Shown here: piece by piece, positions 20,801 through 32,800 of the stretch
How positions within the stretch are numbered: position 1 is the stretch's first letter
Layout of the letters: every line of letters begins with the position of its first letter
Source of the DNA: Amblyomma americanum
Lineage: Eukaryota > Arthropoda > Arachnida > Ixodida > Ixodidae
DNA: 64,000 nt
Assembly (NCBI RefSeq): GCF_052857255.1
Contig: NC_135498.1
Location: 114,307,634 to 114,371,633 of the forward strand
Direction of reading: 5' to 3'
Program-made: the position numbers and the translations under genes
Notes under the pieces: model-generated
The model's database searches: none
What the model was told of the DNA's origin: nothing
Seen by the model: only the letters and a program-made list of their open reading frames with translations

Positions 20801-23800
20801 AGATAAGGAAAATGATCGGGGAGAGCGGTAGACACGGCCGCCATGGCGTTGAGCTGACCAAAAGAGCCCTCAGTGATCACCGTAGCGATCGGTAAGCGAC
20901 CACATTGCTTCCCGGCACTTGCTTTATCCAGGCGCATTCTCCTTTAAATCGTTCGGTGAGACCAAAGACGGGTGGAAAACGTTTATAGTGGCTGCAGAGT
21001 CTCGAAGGCACTTTTTGCCTTTCACACTAATCTCCTGCATATATGTATATGATTATAGCAACCGCATACTCTTGTGTTTCCCGAATAGTTGCAAAAGCGA
21101 CCTTTTATTTACAGTTTGCCGTGATATGCCCTTCCTTTTTGCAGTCATTGCAGGTCGAAGGCTTGAGTGACTCAAATGCACGTGCGGCATCCGCGCGCTC
21201 TTTTAGAGCAGTCTCATTTGAAGGACACGGATATTTTAGAAAATGGCAACGCGCGAACAGTTTCCCTTCAATCGGCTTCCTTAGAGAAGCCTTCTTAGTT
21301 TCCGCTTTTTCGATGCGTAATACCCTGCTGTGCAAGTTTCGGCTAGTCTAGTATTCCTCAGCCAGATCGGCTGCCTTGTTAAGGTTTGCCTCCATAAGCC
21401 TATCCTGTAGCCGCAGCGTTACATCGTCGTGGATGGAGCGGTAGAATTGCTCCAGTGCAATCCACTGTACCACCTGATCCTTGTCGTTATAAACTTCCTC
21501 ATCCTTGAGCCATTCACCTAGGTCGGCTTACACACACCCTAAAATTAATCAAAGCATCGGCGACGCAAGTGTCGCGCATTATAACCAGGGTCTCCAGAAG
21601 GAGGCACGGCCTGCGGGAAAATGACACTTTAACACTCGTCAGAAGCCTGCAGAATAACATACAGCCTCGCATACTACAACTGCACTAAGAGAGAAATACT
21701 TCAGGCAGACACAATAATAAGGAAAGCATATAAGTTAGCGCTCCACCAATCGCAAGCAACCTCAACGGCGAAACTCTTAGCCTTGGGTTTGCATAACACC
21801 TTAAAAGAGCTGAGAGAAGCCCAACTTGCGGCGCAGCTACAAAGGCTAAAACAAACCAAAGCTGGGATAGCGCTCCTAAATAGGTGTGGCTACGAAGGTG
21901 CGCTGCAAGAAACCAGAAGAACAGAGCGGATACCTGGCGAATATCGCAACACACTCAGGATAGCCCCGATACAGAAAAACATGGATCCAAACCTGCATAA
22001 AGGACGCAGGGAAGCTGGGGCAAAATACTTTCAACAAATCCTAGCCGAAAAAGAAAACACACTCTACACAGACGCGGCTGCGTACCCGAGAGATTCTCGA
22101 GAAATCAGAAACAGAATGGTAGCAACGGCAATAAACTTTGCACACAGGGAAACAGCCAGCGCATCATTCAAGGACTGTGCGGCCGAGGAAGCCGAAGAGG
22201 CTGCCACCGCCCTGGCGGCGGCGGAGGGCTACCGGATCCGAAGGTCTCTAACTATATTAACAGACTCGCAAGCAGCATGCCGAAATTACATGAATGGCAA
22301 AATAGGACGGAAAGCTCTACATATCCTTAAATCGGCCAAAATGCCGCAAACCGAGGAACAACAACTGCAACACGTAATCATGTGGGTACCAGGACACACC
22401 GGGATCGCCGGGAACGTAGAGGCTGATAGGATTGCTCGTGAGCGCACAAACCGAGCCTCCACTCAAACTGACCTCGACAACCCAGCAGCAGACCCGGTAC
22501 CCCTGAGCTACTCAGACATTCTAAACTATCACAGCGGAACGCGACTCAAATATCCGCCACCCCATAACAGCCTACACCAACAAGATGCAGTAGGCTGGAG
22601 GCTGCTGCAAACGGGGACTTTCCCCAATCTAAATACCTTAAGTAAAATCTACCCCACGCAATACATCAGCAAATGTCCGTGGTGTGGAGAAAAACACACG
22701 TTAATGCACATAACGTAAGTGTGTCAGAAAAACATGGATCTAGCTGCAATAAACAAAAACTCGAGTGCGGAAAAGTGGGAGGGGATGATCTCCAGCGAGG
22801 ACCCGGCCGTCCAGCGCGGATTGGTGCGGAGAGCCTACATGGCGGCATACCTCAGTGGAGCCCTGGACCAGGGGCCCCAACCCTGTTAAGATGGGCTGCA
22901 ATAACTCATCGGAAGATGAAGAAGACAGCCCGCGACCGCTAATAACATATTTTAATATAAAATATAAATAAAGTTTTTCCTCCTCCGCCTTCAGCTTAAA
23001 CGCGAAGTCAATGTGTGACTCACTGCGTTTTTTTGCGTACTGGAATCTTTGCCGGAATGCCTAAGATGACAGATTATGCTTCCTTAATAGGGCCTCTTTC
23101 ACCTCTTCGTAGCTCTCGAACGGCTTCTTCGACAAGCACGTTATCACCTCAGATGCTTCCCAGAGAAGCACAGCTAGCCAATTCTGTGTTCACAGAGCCC
23201 GCTCAATGGCATTTCTTTCGCAAACATGCTCAAATTTTATGAGATGTTTTTCCATGTCCTCGCCATTACGAACGGCGGCAGTTGGTCTCGAATTCTTAGG
23301 GCGTTAGCCTGCAGCGTTGTTGAAGCTAGGCCAGGCGCCAGTGAGTTTTACCTCTGCGCCAACTCTCCCATTTTAAGGCGAAAGCCTTTAATGGCTCATG
23401 CTGCGTCCGTCCGTCCTTTGGTCCGTCTGTTACGCTCTTGAAAGATGGTCTCCGATTTCACCTGCGCGAGCTAGCGCGGGCGGATTTTCTCGGAGGCCAC
23501 GTTGCGCCATTGGTAGTTCAGTGTGCTTGGGCGAGGTGGCGCCACCGACGCGCGCACCGCGCCTGTGCCAGACGCCTCTCAGCTGTCGACCGAGTTAAGT
23601 GCCGCGCAGCCTCCCTCCTAGCGCTCGCTTCAATGGAGTCTCACAATGCGGAAAACTCAGGCTCTTAATTAAGATCTTAACCACACATGAGCGACACAGC
23701 GGCAACACCCCACTAACGGCTATCGCCTCACTGCACTTTAGGCTAATAAAGTGCCCCCATGAATTTTTTCTCTCGTGCTCTCTGGCGCCCCTTTCTGTCT

Positions 23801-26800
23801 GCCTCTTCACGGCGTTCTTTGGCCTCCTCGCGCTCAAGGCGTTCTGTGATCTGAGCCAAGGCCTCATTGGCTTCCTCAGCCGTTGCGCCTTCCACACGTA
23901 TGACCTCAAGAATCGCATGCTATCCTTTTGCGGGGCCCAAAGCAATGCCCAAGTAGTCACAAATTTCGGCGAGTTACTCCCTTTTAAGATTCTCCATCGT
24001 TCTCACTAATCTCTTGCTCTTTGCCGTTGCTAGAATTCCCTTGCCGTGCACGGCTATCGATGAACTAGTAGGACACGCGCAAGCAATTCTTTCCATTAAC
24101 GCCTTGTTTACTTCCTCAGCACCAGCTGTGGCTTAAAAGCACTGCTACGAGGTTCGAAACAATAAACCTTTCTCCAGTGCTTCACACAGCCCTACTCTAG
24201 GCTACAATAACGTGTGTTGGAGAAGTATGGCGAATTGAGGTCAAATCGTCAAGCACTCACCGCGCCGAGGTAGCTGACGCCGGTCGATCCTGCAGCTGCC
24301 ATCCACTCTTAGGTCTGTGCATTCCAACGCTGCCACCACTGTTACGACTGGGGCATCTGAGCCTGCTGCCACTCTTGCACAGGGCTGAGCGACGAAACAG
24401 AAAGGTGACGTTGAGTCAGCGAAACATTTGTGGACAGTATAAACAATGGCGTTAAATTATCGGCACTGGGGCCGAGAGCCCAGCGGGCTCACACAAAGGG
24501 ACACGGTGGCGGCAACTATGGGAGCCACCTAAGCCCCCCGCACACTCACTGAATAAAAAAAAAAACCTGTGGCGAGGCTTGAATTCAACCAGGTCTTTTG
24601 GCGTTTTGAGGTGGAGACTCTACCACTCCGCCACGACCGCTCGACCTTTAAAGGGACACGGAGGAGAAATTGAAGCTGGCTTGCATCCACAGAATAGCAG
24701 CTCCTGATCACAAAAACGCCGCTCTTCCTGAAAACAAAGCTCTTGTAATGTAGAAAATAGCAAGAACCAAAATACAGGTATTGCCACCACAGGCCAATCT
24801 CGCAAGTACAAGCGTGATGCCTTCCTAGGACAAGAGGCGCCACCTTTGAGGAATTTTCCTTACTTCATGAAATCACGAATCTCTGAGGCTGGCAAAAGAA
24901 GTTTGCGCACCGCACCTCTAGCCGTCAGAAATCACGGAGTCTGCGTTTACGTCACGGTTCACGTCACTCCGTTCTGTGTCGTCATAAGAGTTGCCGTGAC
25001 GTCATAAGAGTTCCTTGAGTTTGAATCACGGCGGCGGGAAAAACTTTTTCAACTTCGAATCCAAGTTTCTTTGAAATAAATGCATCTTTCGCGCCCAGAC
25101 AAGCGACAACAGTAATGAAATGCCGAAATATCAGATTTTGCTAACAAAAAAAATTGACAGAGTTCTCCTCAGTGTCCCTTTAACCATCAATAAAGGCGCA
25201 TGTTGTGAATGCACTCTTCCGATGAAGAAGTCGACGCGCTTTCGCTACGTTTATCCTAGCCTAACATAACTAGGCCATCAGCAATTTTTTAGCCCCGATG
25301 ACTGTTGCCGCAGCCAGGCGTTCAAACCCTCCAATCAGTTCACAGTTCGAATTTCACGAATCGACGAGAGAAGCTCGGTCGTTCGAAGTTTGGAGCCGGG
25401 AAAAAGCTCCCGCGAAGCGTCGGTTGGAGATCGAGACGATGCTTGCGAGGGGGGAGGGGGAGGAAGCCGCCTGCCCTGAATCATGCTGCAAGCCGCGACA
25501 TGTCCAAGAGTCCGGGCTTGCGTTGCGAAATGGCGGGAGCAATGCGCTTGCTTCCACGGAGGCCAGCGGTATGCGTGCCCGGGCATAACACTAGTTAGAA
25601 GTGACTGTTTACAGTGAGTGAATGTGAAAGAGGAAGAGTAGCAGATTTAGTTAGAAAGGTGAGAAGTAGACACTTCGGATCATTATTTCTCCTGTAACAC
25701 TCAAGCGCACAACAGGAAAAAGAAGAGGGCCCTGATAGGTAATAATGTGGATATAAGAGGCCTCGCCAGTCTTCCATGAAATCACCAACTAGTGTCATCT
25801 GTCGGTTGCCAGTGGCTCACACTGTGTTACTGATTATAAAAGTCTGTGTTTGAGAGAAAAACATGGAGTGCAGCCAGATGCACCGCAAAGAAGCGGATTT
25901 TCATGATGTTGATATGTGTGTCAAGGCTCATAAATTGGAAAGTTGATTTTCAGATGCCGGCATGGTAATTACAGTTAAAGACACGGACACACAGAGATGC
26001 CACAGGAGACACACTAGACACACTAGACTTGCAACTAGAATTTTTTTGCGGGCAGGGAATATTTATGCACTGATTTTTCCTTTTTCCTTTGTGCTCCATT
26101 GCTGTCACCTATCAGCTGCTGTCGCGTCAAGTGATGATAATGAAAGAGAAATCACCAAAAGCACATCCGAAGGTTAAATACGGGATCAGAGTTACATGCC
26201 AACATGAGTGAACCTCATAAAAGCAATATTGAAAAAACAATAATAATAATGGGACATGTGAAGAGACGGCAACAGGTTCTAAAATTCTGGCTGAGGAAAA
26301 GATAACGAAGTTAAAAGCACGATATAGCTGAAAGGCCATAAATTTATGACGCGATAGTGGGTTTAAATGTTCATTTGAGAGACAAGTGTAAAAGCTAACA
26401 GCAATGGAAATTGTCAACTAACTTAAGGTGGGCTTGGTGAAACATGCCTAGTCAGACAGCTGAAAGATGTAGTACCAGTAAAAAAAATAATGGTGTCTTC
26501 GACTGGTCGCTCCCGCGATCAGGTTAAGATCTGGCAGAGTGGGAGCCGCTCTCGCTCCGAGCGCATACCGAGACTAGTCAAGCCGAATGGTCAGCGAGTT
26601 TTTAGAGAGGAAGCGCTGGAGGCAGAAGGGGGACGTAACTTCCGGAACCACTACACGGCACCGCTGCTGATGTCAACAGTAGCCGCACGTAAGGTCCCTT
26701 GATTACCTTTAGCCGCACATAGTTTGCATCGCGGTCGCCGCTGAGCCTGTATCGATCGCTACCCCGGCTTTCCGTCCCACGGGGCGCTCATTTTTCGAAC

Positions 26801-29800
26801 ATCGCCTTGTGGATAGCACTGTCGTCCTCGTCTGAGCTGCTGCTGGAATCGCTGTTGTCATGCGACAGAAACACATACCGCGTCCCTAGCGTAGTTATCC
26901 GGCGTCTCTTGAATATTTTGCCTCACACAGCGCGGCACTCAGAAACACAACACAGCAAGGACGCTACTACTGCGTCAAAAGCGTACACTTGCTTCTGCCT
27001 ACGCGCAGGGGACGCCGAGGCCTCGCACCGCTTTCGCGAAATAGCGGGAGTGGCTCTGTCATGTGGACTCATCTCGGAGCCCCTCCGACTTTTTTCTCGG
27101 AGCGCGTCAGAGCGCTCTGAGATGGAGGCGAGCTCTCAGAAAGAACCAGCCGAATGTAGTCAGAGCGGCCGGTTTCGACCAGCCGAATGTGCGGTCGCCT
27201 TTCAGAGCGCTCTAGAGCGATTTAAAGCGACCAGTCGAAGACACTATAACATAAAAAGAAAAAAAAACGGTACCGAGTAGCAAATACGCTGTTTAAACAG
27301 TTAATATATGTAATGAAATGAGAGTGGGAGGAGTTACAACGAAAGAATTCCACAAGGTATACAGAGCATCAAGCCAAAAGGCAAAAGTGAAGCATAAAAA
27401 GAGTGAAGGCTACGAAAGAGATTCAAAATATGGTGAAATAAAGCGACAAGACAGAAGAAAAAAATTAATCCTACGCTGTTTACTGCTAAAATCTTCGCAA
27501 CCTAGAGGATTGAATAAGATACGTACTTAATGAATTGTTCAGCAAGGCGGAAATTTGGGCGAGTTGGTAAGTGTTCATTTTCGCTCTCAGCGCAACACGA
27601 ACGGGACACAAGACGAAGGACTAGCACAAACAGACGCTGACTATCAACTGGTTTTTTATTGAAGAACGAAAAGCGTATAAATACAAACAGTCAACTACTT
27701 ATCAATCAACAAAACATATCTGGAAGGCACGTGGGAGGTCAGATAGCTCAATTCCCTCTCGGATAACGTTATGGAAGGGCAGCTGATACATGTGCCGTTG
27801 TGGTAAATATAAAAAGCTTCCATTACCTCGCGTGTTAGTTTATTGTTATGTCGGAACAGGATGCGTGTGTTCCTGTAATCGGGAACACATTGGCACTTTT
27901 TGCACTGGAAAGACGCCTGGGCAAGGGGGTCCCCTTTCGCTCTTCTTTCTGCATGATCCTTTTTATGCCTGCATTGGCATTGCCTGATGTGGGAGCCTGT
28001 GTGAGACAGGCGGTCATTTTTCCTGGTGTTTTCATGCTCCATCAAGCGTTTGTTAACGCACCTGCCAGTCTGGCCAATGTACATGGCACCGCAGGAGAAG
28101 GGGACCTGGTATACCACCCCTACCTCGCAAGGTATAGATGGCGACACATGACGCACCTGACAAGCATCCCTCTTGCTCTTGCCGTAGAGCCTCTGATTGA
28201 CCTGTTTGCACATTGCGCTACGTTTTCTAGGTGCAGAAGAGACGACTTCAACGTCGTATCTGCCCGCAACATTTTTCAGCCCATGTGACAAGCAGTGTGC
28301 ATACGGGACCACAGCCGGCTTTTTCTTCTTTTTGGCTTCTTTCGGCTGAGCCCCATTCTTGAGCTGCCTAAGAAGTTTCTCCGCTGCCCTGGAAATGAGT
28401 TGATTTGGGTACCCGTTCACACGTAACCTGCCTGTTTGTGCCAAAATGCTCTCTGGCGTCCTTTCATGGCAAGATTTCCTGAGAGCTGATTGCAGGCAAG
28501 ATGCGGCAATGCCCTCCTTTATGAGCTTAGAATGGCCAGACCGGAAGTTTAGCAACGGTTTGGCAGTCCTCGGGCGATACCACCAACACAAATGTGTTTT
28601 TCCCCCCACACAGTGCCAAATCCAAAAACTGCAGTTCTTTGTTGCTGGGAACCTCAGTTGTGAACTCCAGCCCACGTCCGCATTCCTTAAAAGTCTTCAG
28701 AACGTCGACCAGACTTCTAGGCAAACTGCCTGTTCGGGTGAGCACCAAGTAATCGTCGATATACCGAAAAATTCGGACAACTACCCCATCCAATGCCTTT
28801 TCAATTTCCCTATCAAGCCTGCTTAATAATGTATTAATGTAATTAATGTATTTGCTCTATTTTTCGTTTTTGTTTACTATATGTACGTGCTGCAGAATAA
28901 GCCTTCAAAAATTCCTTCCGCAACCCCACCGAATAGCTACGACAGCAGCAGGAAATAAGTTTTGTAAGCATTACAAAATTCCTGGGCAATTTTGATATGG
29001 CCAGCGGCATGTAGAACGAGCTGAAGCTGAATTGTCCCGCGAACACAGCTGAAGAAGAGACCAGGACACCGCAGGAAATCAAGGCAGCAGCGAATTTCGC
29101 GCTATGTTCAAAAGAAAGTGAACCAGCAATCACAAACAAGCTTTTCAACCAGAAGCGTTGTGATTTTTTGGGATTTACAGGGTGTACTCTGATTCTATAA
29201 TGCACTGTCTCAGTACCATAAGAAGAGCAGCAGCCCGAAGAGACCGCATGCGTACATTCAGGGCGTTCTGTGCGCTGTTGAACCCGTTTGCTGCCCTCTT
29301 GCACCTATGACGTCATACTCGATGCTTCGGCTTGGCTCTTGTCTTAGCACCCCACCGTTATCGACTGGGCCCACGCCGAAGTTGAGTTTTCTACTTTACC
29401 CGAGCTCTCCCTGGCCGCCGAGGCGCCTGCGTGTGGGAAGCTACATGTTACCGCATCACCTGACGTGCCTGCGCGCTCTCCTGTCGTCGTCACCCTCTCT
29501 TGAGACACTGCACCTGATTCCGCCATCCTGTTTACCCCCCTCCGATTTTTTTGCTTCACCGAATTATCTTCCCTTGCCATTTGCTGTGCTCACTGTGAGT
29601 CACCATGACACAGGAATGACAGTTTATAATACGTTTTCCTTCCATATTTCCTTGCTTGCTGGTACTTGCAGAGGACGCGCCGACCCCGTCGACTCTGAAC
29701 TTATAGCCCCGTTTCCCGCTACGTATATTGAACCGATGCTGAATGCCATCAGCACTTCTCGCCTTGCTTGCGATTCCATCACTACATCCACCTTCGCGAA

Positions 29801-32800
29801 AGCTATCTTTGCCGCCCTGGATCGTCCTCGACAGACCCAGCTCCTTACGCTGTTGAACACCTTTCGTCCCTCCTTTAAATGTAGCAAACCCACTTGATCC
29901 GCTGCGCGACTGTTATTCATGCGAACAACATCGATGCCTATGATTCATTGCGCCAATGTCCTTACCACGCTACCCCCCACAAGAATCGGGTCATCTAGGA
30001 GCTAGTCGACGACATGCTACCGCGCCATGTCATTTAGCTGTCCGCATGACCTTGCGCTTCACAGGTCTTCCGGGTAAAGAAGACGGGTCTATTCGTTTTT
30101 TCACTTGATAACTGCCGGCTAAACGAGATCGCGTTTAATGAAGTTTACCCGCTTCTTAGGATTGACAAAGCTTTTGTCTAACTCTACGAAGTGGAACTAT
30201 CTTCGTTGGATTTGTGCTCCGAATATCGACAGTTTCCAATGGCTGGCTCTACCGCCAAAAACCCGCCTTTTAGACACCGGACGGCTTATTGGAATTCAGC
30301 GCCATGCCGTTCAGACTGTGCAACACACCGGCGGCACCTGAACGCATGATGGACATCGTTTTGTGTGACTTGAAGAGAAAAACCTACCTCTGTGGTCGCG
30401 ATAACGTCTTAGTCTTCTCCTCTGACTTTATGCGACGCATCTGACCCGCGTCTAGACTGTTTTAAAAATCCTTTCCGACGCTGGCCTACAACTCAATTTC
30501 AAGACGTATTGCTTTGCCGCACGCCAGTTGACTATTTTGGCCCATTTAGCATCCGAAGATGGCGTCCTTCCTCTGTCATCCAAAATGTGTTCTGTCGCAG
30601 CTTTTATGAAGCCGAAGACTGCGAGACAACTTCGCAAATTTATTTGCATGTGTTCTTATTTACGTCACTTCGTCCGGAATTTCGCGTCCATCGTTGCACC
30701 CATTACTCGACCTCTCAAAACGGATACCGCGATTTCTTGCTGATCTTACGAGCACTACAAGGCCTTTACCACCTTTATAGCTTTTCTCCCCTATCCGCCC
30801 ATACTGCGACATTTTGACCGTAGCGCTCTACTGAGGTGCACACAGATGCCGTCGGTGAAGGCCTCGGAGCAGTGTTCGTTCAACGTGATTCCGGGGTTTA
30901 CGAATACGTCGTCGCATACGCAATTCGAACTCTTTCAAGAATGGAGTCCAGCTACACTGACCTGGAAAAAGTGTGGTAATCGCCTGGACACTTAAAACAT
31001 TTCGCCCCTATACTTGTACGGTCAACTGGTCGACGTCGTCATGAACCATCACACATTCTGCTGGTTATAACCATTGAAGTATCTCTTCGGACTACTCGGT
31101 GGCTTGGCGTTGCGCTCCAAGAATTTGACATCTAAGTTGTCTTTTGCTCCGGCCGCTAGCATGCCGACGCAGACGCTCTTTCCCACCCTTCTTTGCCGCC
31201 CACGACCAGCTCCGCGAAATCTTCATGCTCGTTAGTTTACTGTCTTCCATTTCTATGTGACGCGAAGAGCGTAAAGATCTCTGGATCGCGTCTCTTCTCT
31301 CTATTCTGTCGCAGCCTTCGCTGCAATGTGCTCCACGAGCGCTGCGTAGACATGAGCTTCATTTTGCTATTCGGTATAACATTTTCCACCGCCCCAACTA
31401 CCTCGCGACGGGGAGAAATGGCAACTATAGTTGTTCCCTGTCCTGTACGTGCGAAGTGTGGGCCTTTTACCACACTAAATCTGAATTGCGCACGAACGGC
31501 TTCGCCTGCCTTCTATAGTGGCGAGGCGTGAAGCCTACTCCTTCGTTCAGAAATACGTCCTCTCGCCTGCCGTTCTTCTCTTCCGCTGGAGCCAATCCGC
31601 TGTCCCGCCCGACCCTTTGAAAGTGTAGGCATCGACTTTTATGGACCCTTTCTTTGCACTGCCGTCAGCAATCGCTGAATAAATGAGCTGTTGATCATCT
31701 GACCCGCCACGCCGAAACCGCTGAACTGCCGACCGCCGAGGCTGATGATTTGGCGTCTTTCACCACCATCTCTTCTCACCCTCCGCCAACTCTTACCATG
31801 ACGCAGTTCCTGCGTGTCACAGGAACGTGTGGGCGATAGAAGGCGAGTCATTCTGTTCGGAGTTGTCCAAGCACTGCTCGCAAGCTGTCAGACTCTCCAC
31901 CGCACACCATTGCCTACCGCCCTCAAACTATCGGTCTTATCGCGGGGTTCAAGTGCCCCCTTGGTGACAAGAAATCTGTGTATATTGAATCTGAGCACGC
32001 AATCTGGGACAGCTTCCTTCCATTCGTTAGAATCGCGTGCAGCACGGCCATGCAGATCAGCACAGGATTTTCATTGTTCTTCCTCCACGTGGACGTAAGT
32101 CGTCGCCTACGTTGTATATGATCCTCTCATACCGCCCTGCTAGCTCCGAAGGTGCCCCAGTTTCACAGGCCGCATAACCCACTGAAAAATGCCGCCGACT
32201 TGCTCTATCAATCACAATTCGCTCCAAACCTTGACCTGGTCTTTTCTTCAACACGGCTCTCTTGTTTGGCGGTGGGATCCTGAAACACATCCGCATTTGT
32301 TCCAGAAACTCCTTGCCTACTTCCAAGGCCTGTACTGCGTGATTCAGCAAACCACTCCTGTTTACTATGCCGTTGAGCCCTTTAGGCCTTCTACCGATCT
32401 TCGCCACCGTGGGCTTGAGATTGTTCGTGCTCACGGCCAAAAGAGGAGTTACGACCCGACCATCTAGTCCTCCCCTGGAGTTCCCGAAAGGCTTCCTCTT
32501 TGCTGAGGGAGTGATTATAGTAACGAGAATGACCGAGCAACATCCCTGAACTCTGAAAAATCAACGGATTCGAAACAGCACTCGAATGGCAAGTGTGTGT
32601 GCGTGCTTCTCCAGTACACGTGGAGAACTCATACGCTCACGCAAATGACTTGTGTGCCCACGAACACAGAGCAAGAATCTTGTCACCTATGTACGTACGT
32701 AAAGAAATAAATAGAAATCAACAAATATCTTCGGCGGAGAGTCGAACCAACGGCGGCACGGACAGACCCGCATCGCTTGCCACTGCACGAAAGCACTATG

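Larger units (their letters stand above)
21105..23997 (-). pseudogene. Gag of element E, split by insertions
   Basis: ATG at 23997 (MENLKRE) starts an N-terminal domain with [27 protein letters not shown] and a charged helix. After unrelated DNA (about 23370-23765) a SCAN-like capsid follows on 23280-22990 ([41 protein letters not shown]). The chain breaks at DFAFKLKA, where a LINE sits, and resumes at [20 protein letters not shown] (21525). It ends with a CCHC knuckle ([14 protein letters not shown]) at 21107-21160. Several stops and shifts are present. Confidence 0.75.
17337..25590 (-). mobile_element. LTR element E (gag-bearing, no RT seen), minus strand
   Basis: Direct LTR copies at both ends enclose 6.4 kb. 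On the minus strand a tick gypsy Gag runs from 23997 to 21105 with insertions, followed by a protease-end/linker region (20937-20107). The region from there to the left LTR has only basic, unrecognised frames. I find no RT, RNase H or integrase motif on that strand. No clear target duplication is visible. Confidence 0.75.
24316..25590 (-). repeat. 5' LTR of element E, interrupted by insertions
   Basis: 24316-24530 matches 17337-17560, and 25310-25590 matches 17630-17929 (GCGTTCAAACCCTCCAATCA, GTCCGGGCTTGCGTTGCG). The middle is displaced by a tRNA-like unit and a MITE. It begins TGTTATGCCCGGGC on the minus strand. Confidence 0.75.

Noticed and set aside
24554..24643. Functional tRNA gene
   Set aside because: A and B box-like segments exist but a full cloverleaf with a clear anticodon was not seen.
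28843..29304. 153-codon minus frame
   Set aside because: No domain or splice support, and its composition looks like chance.
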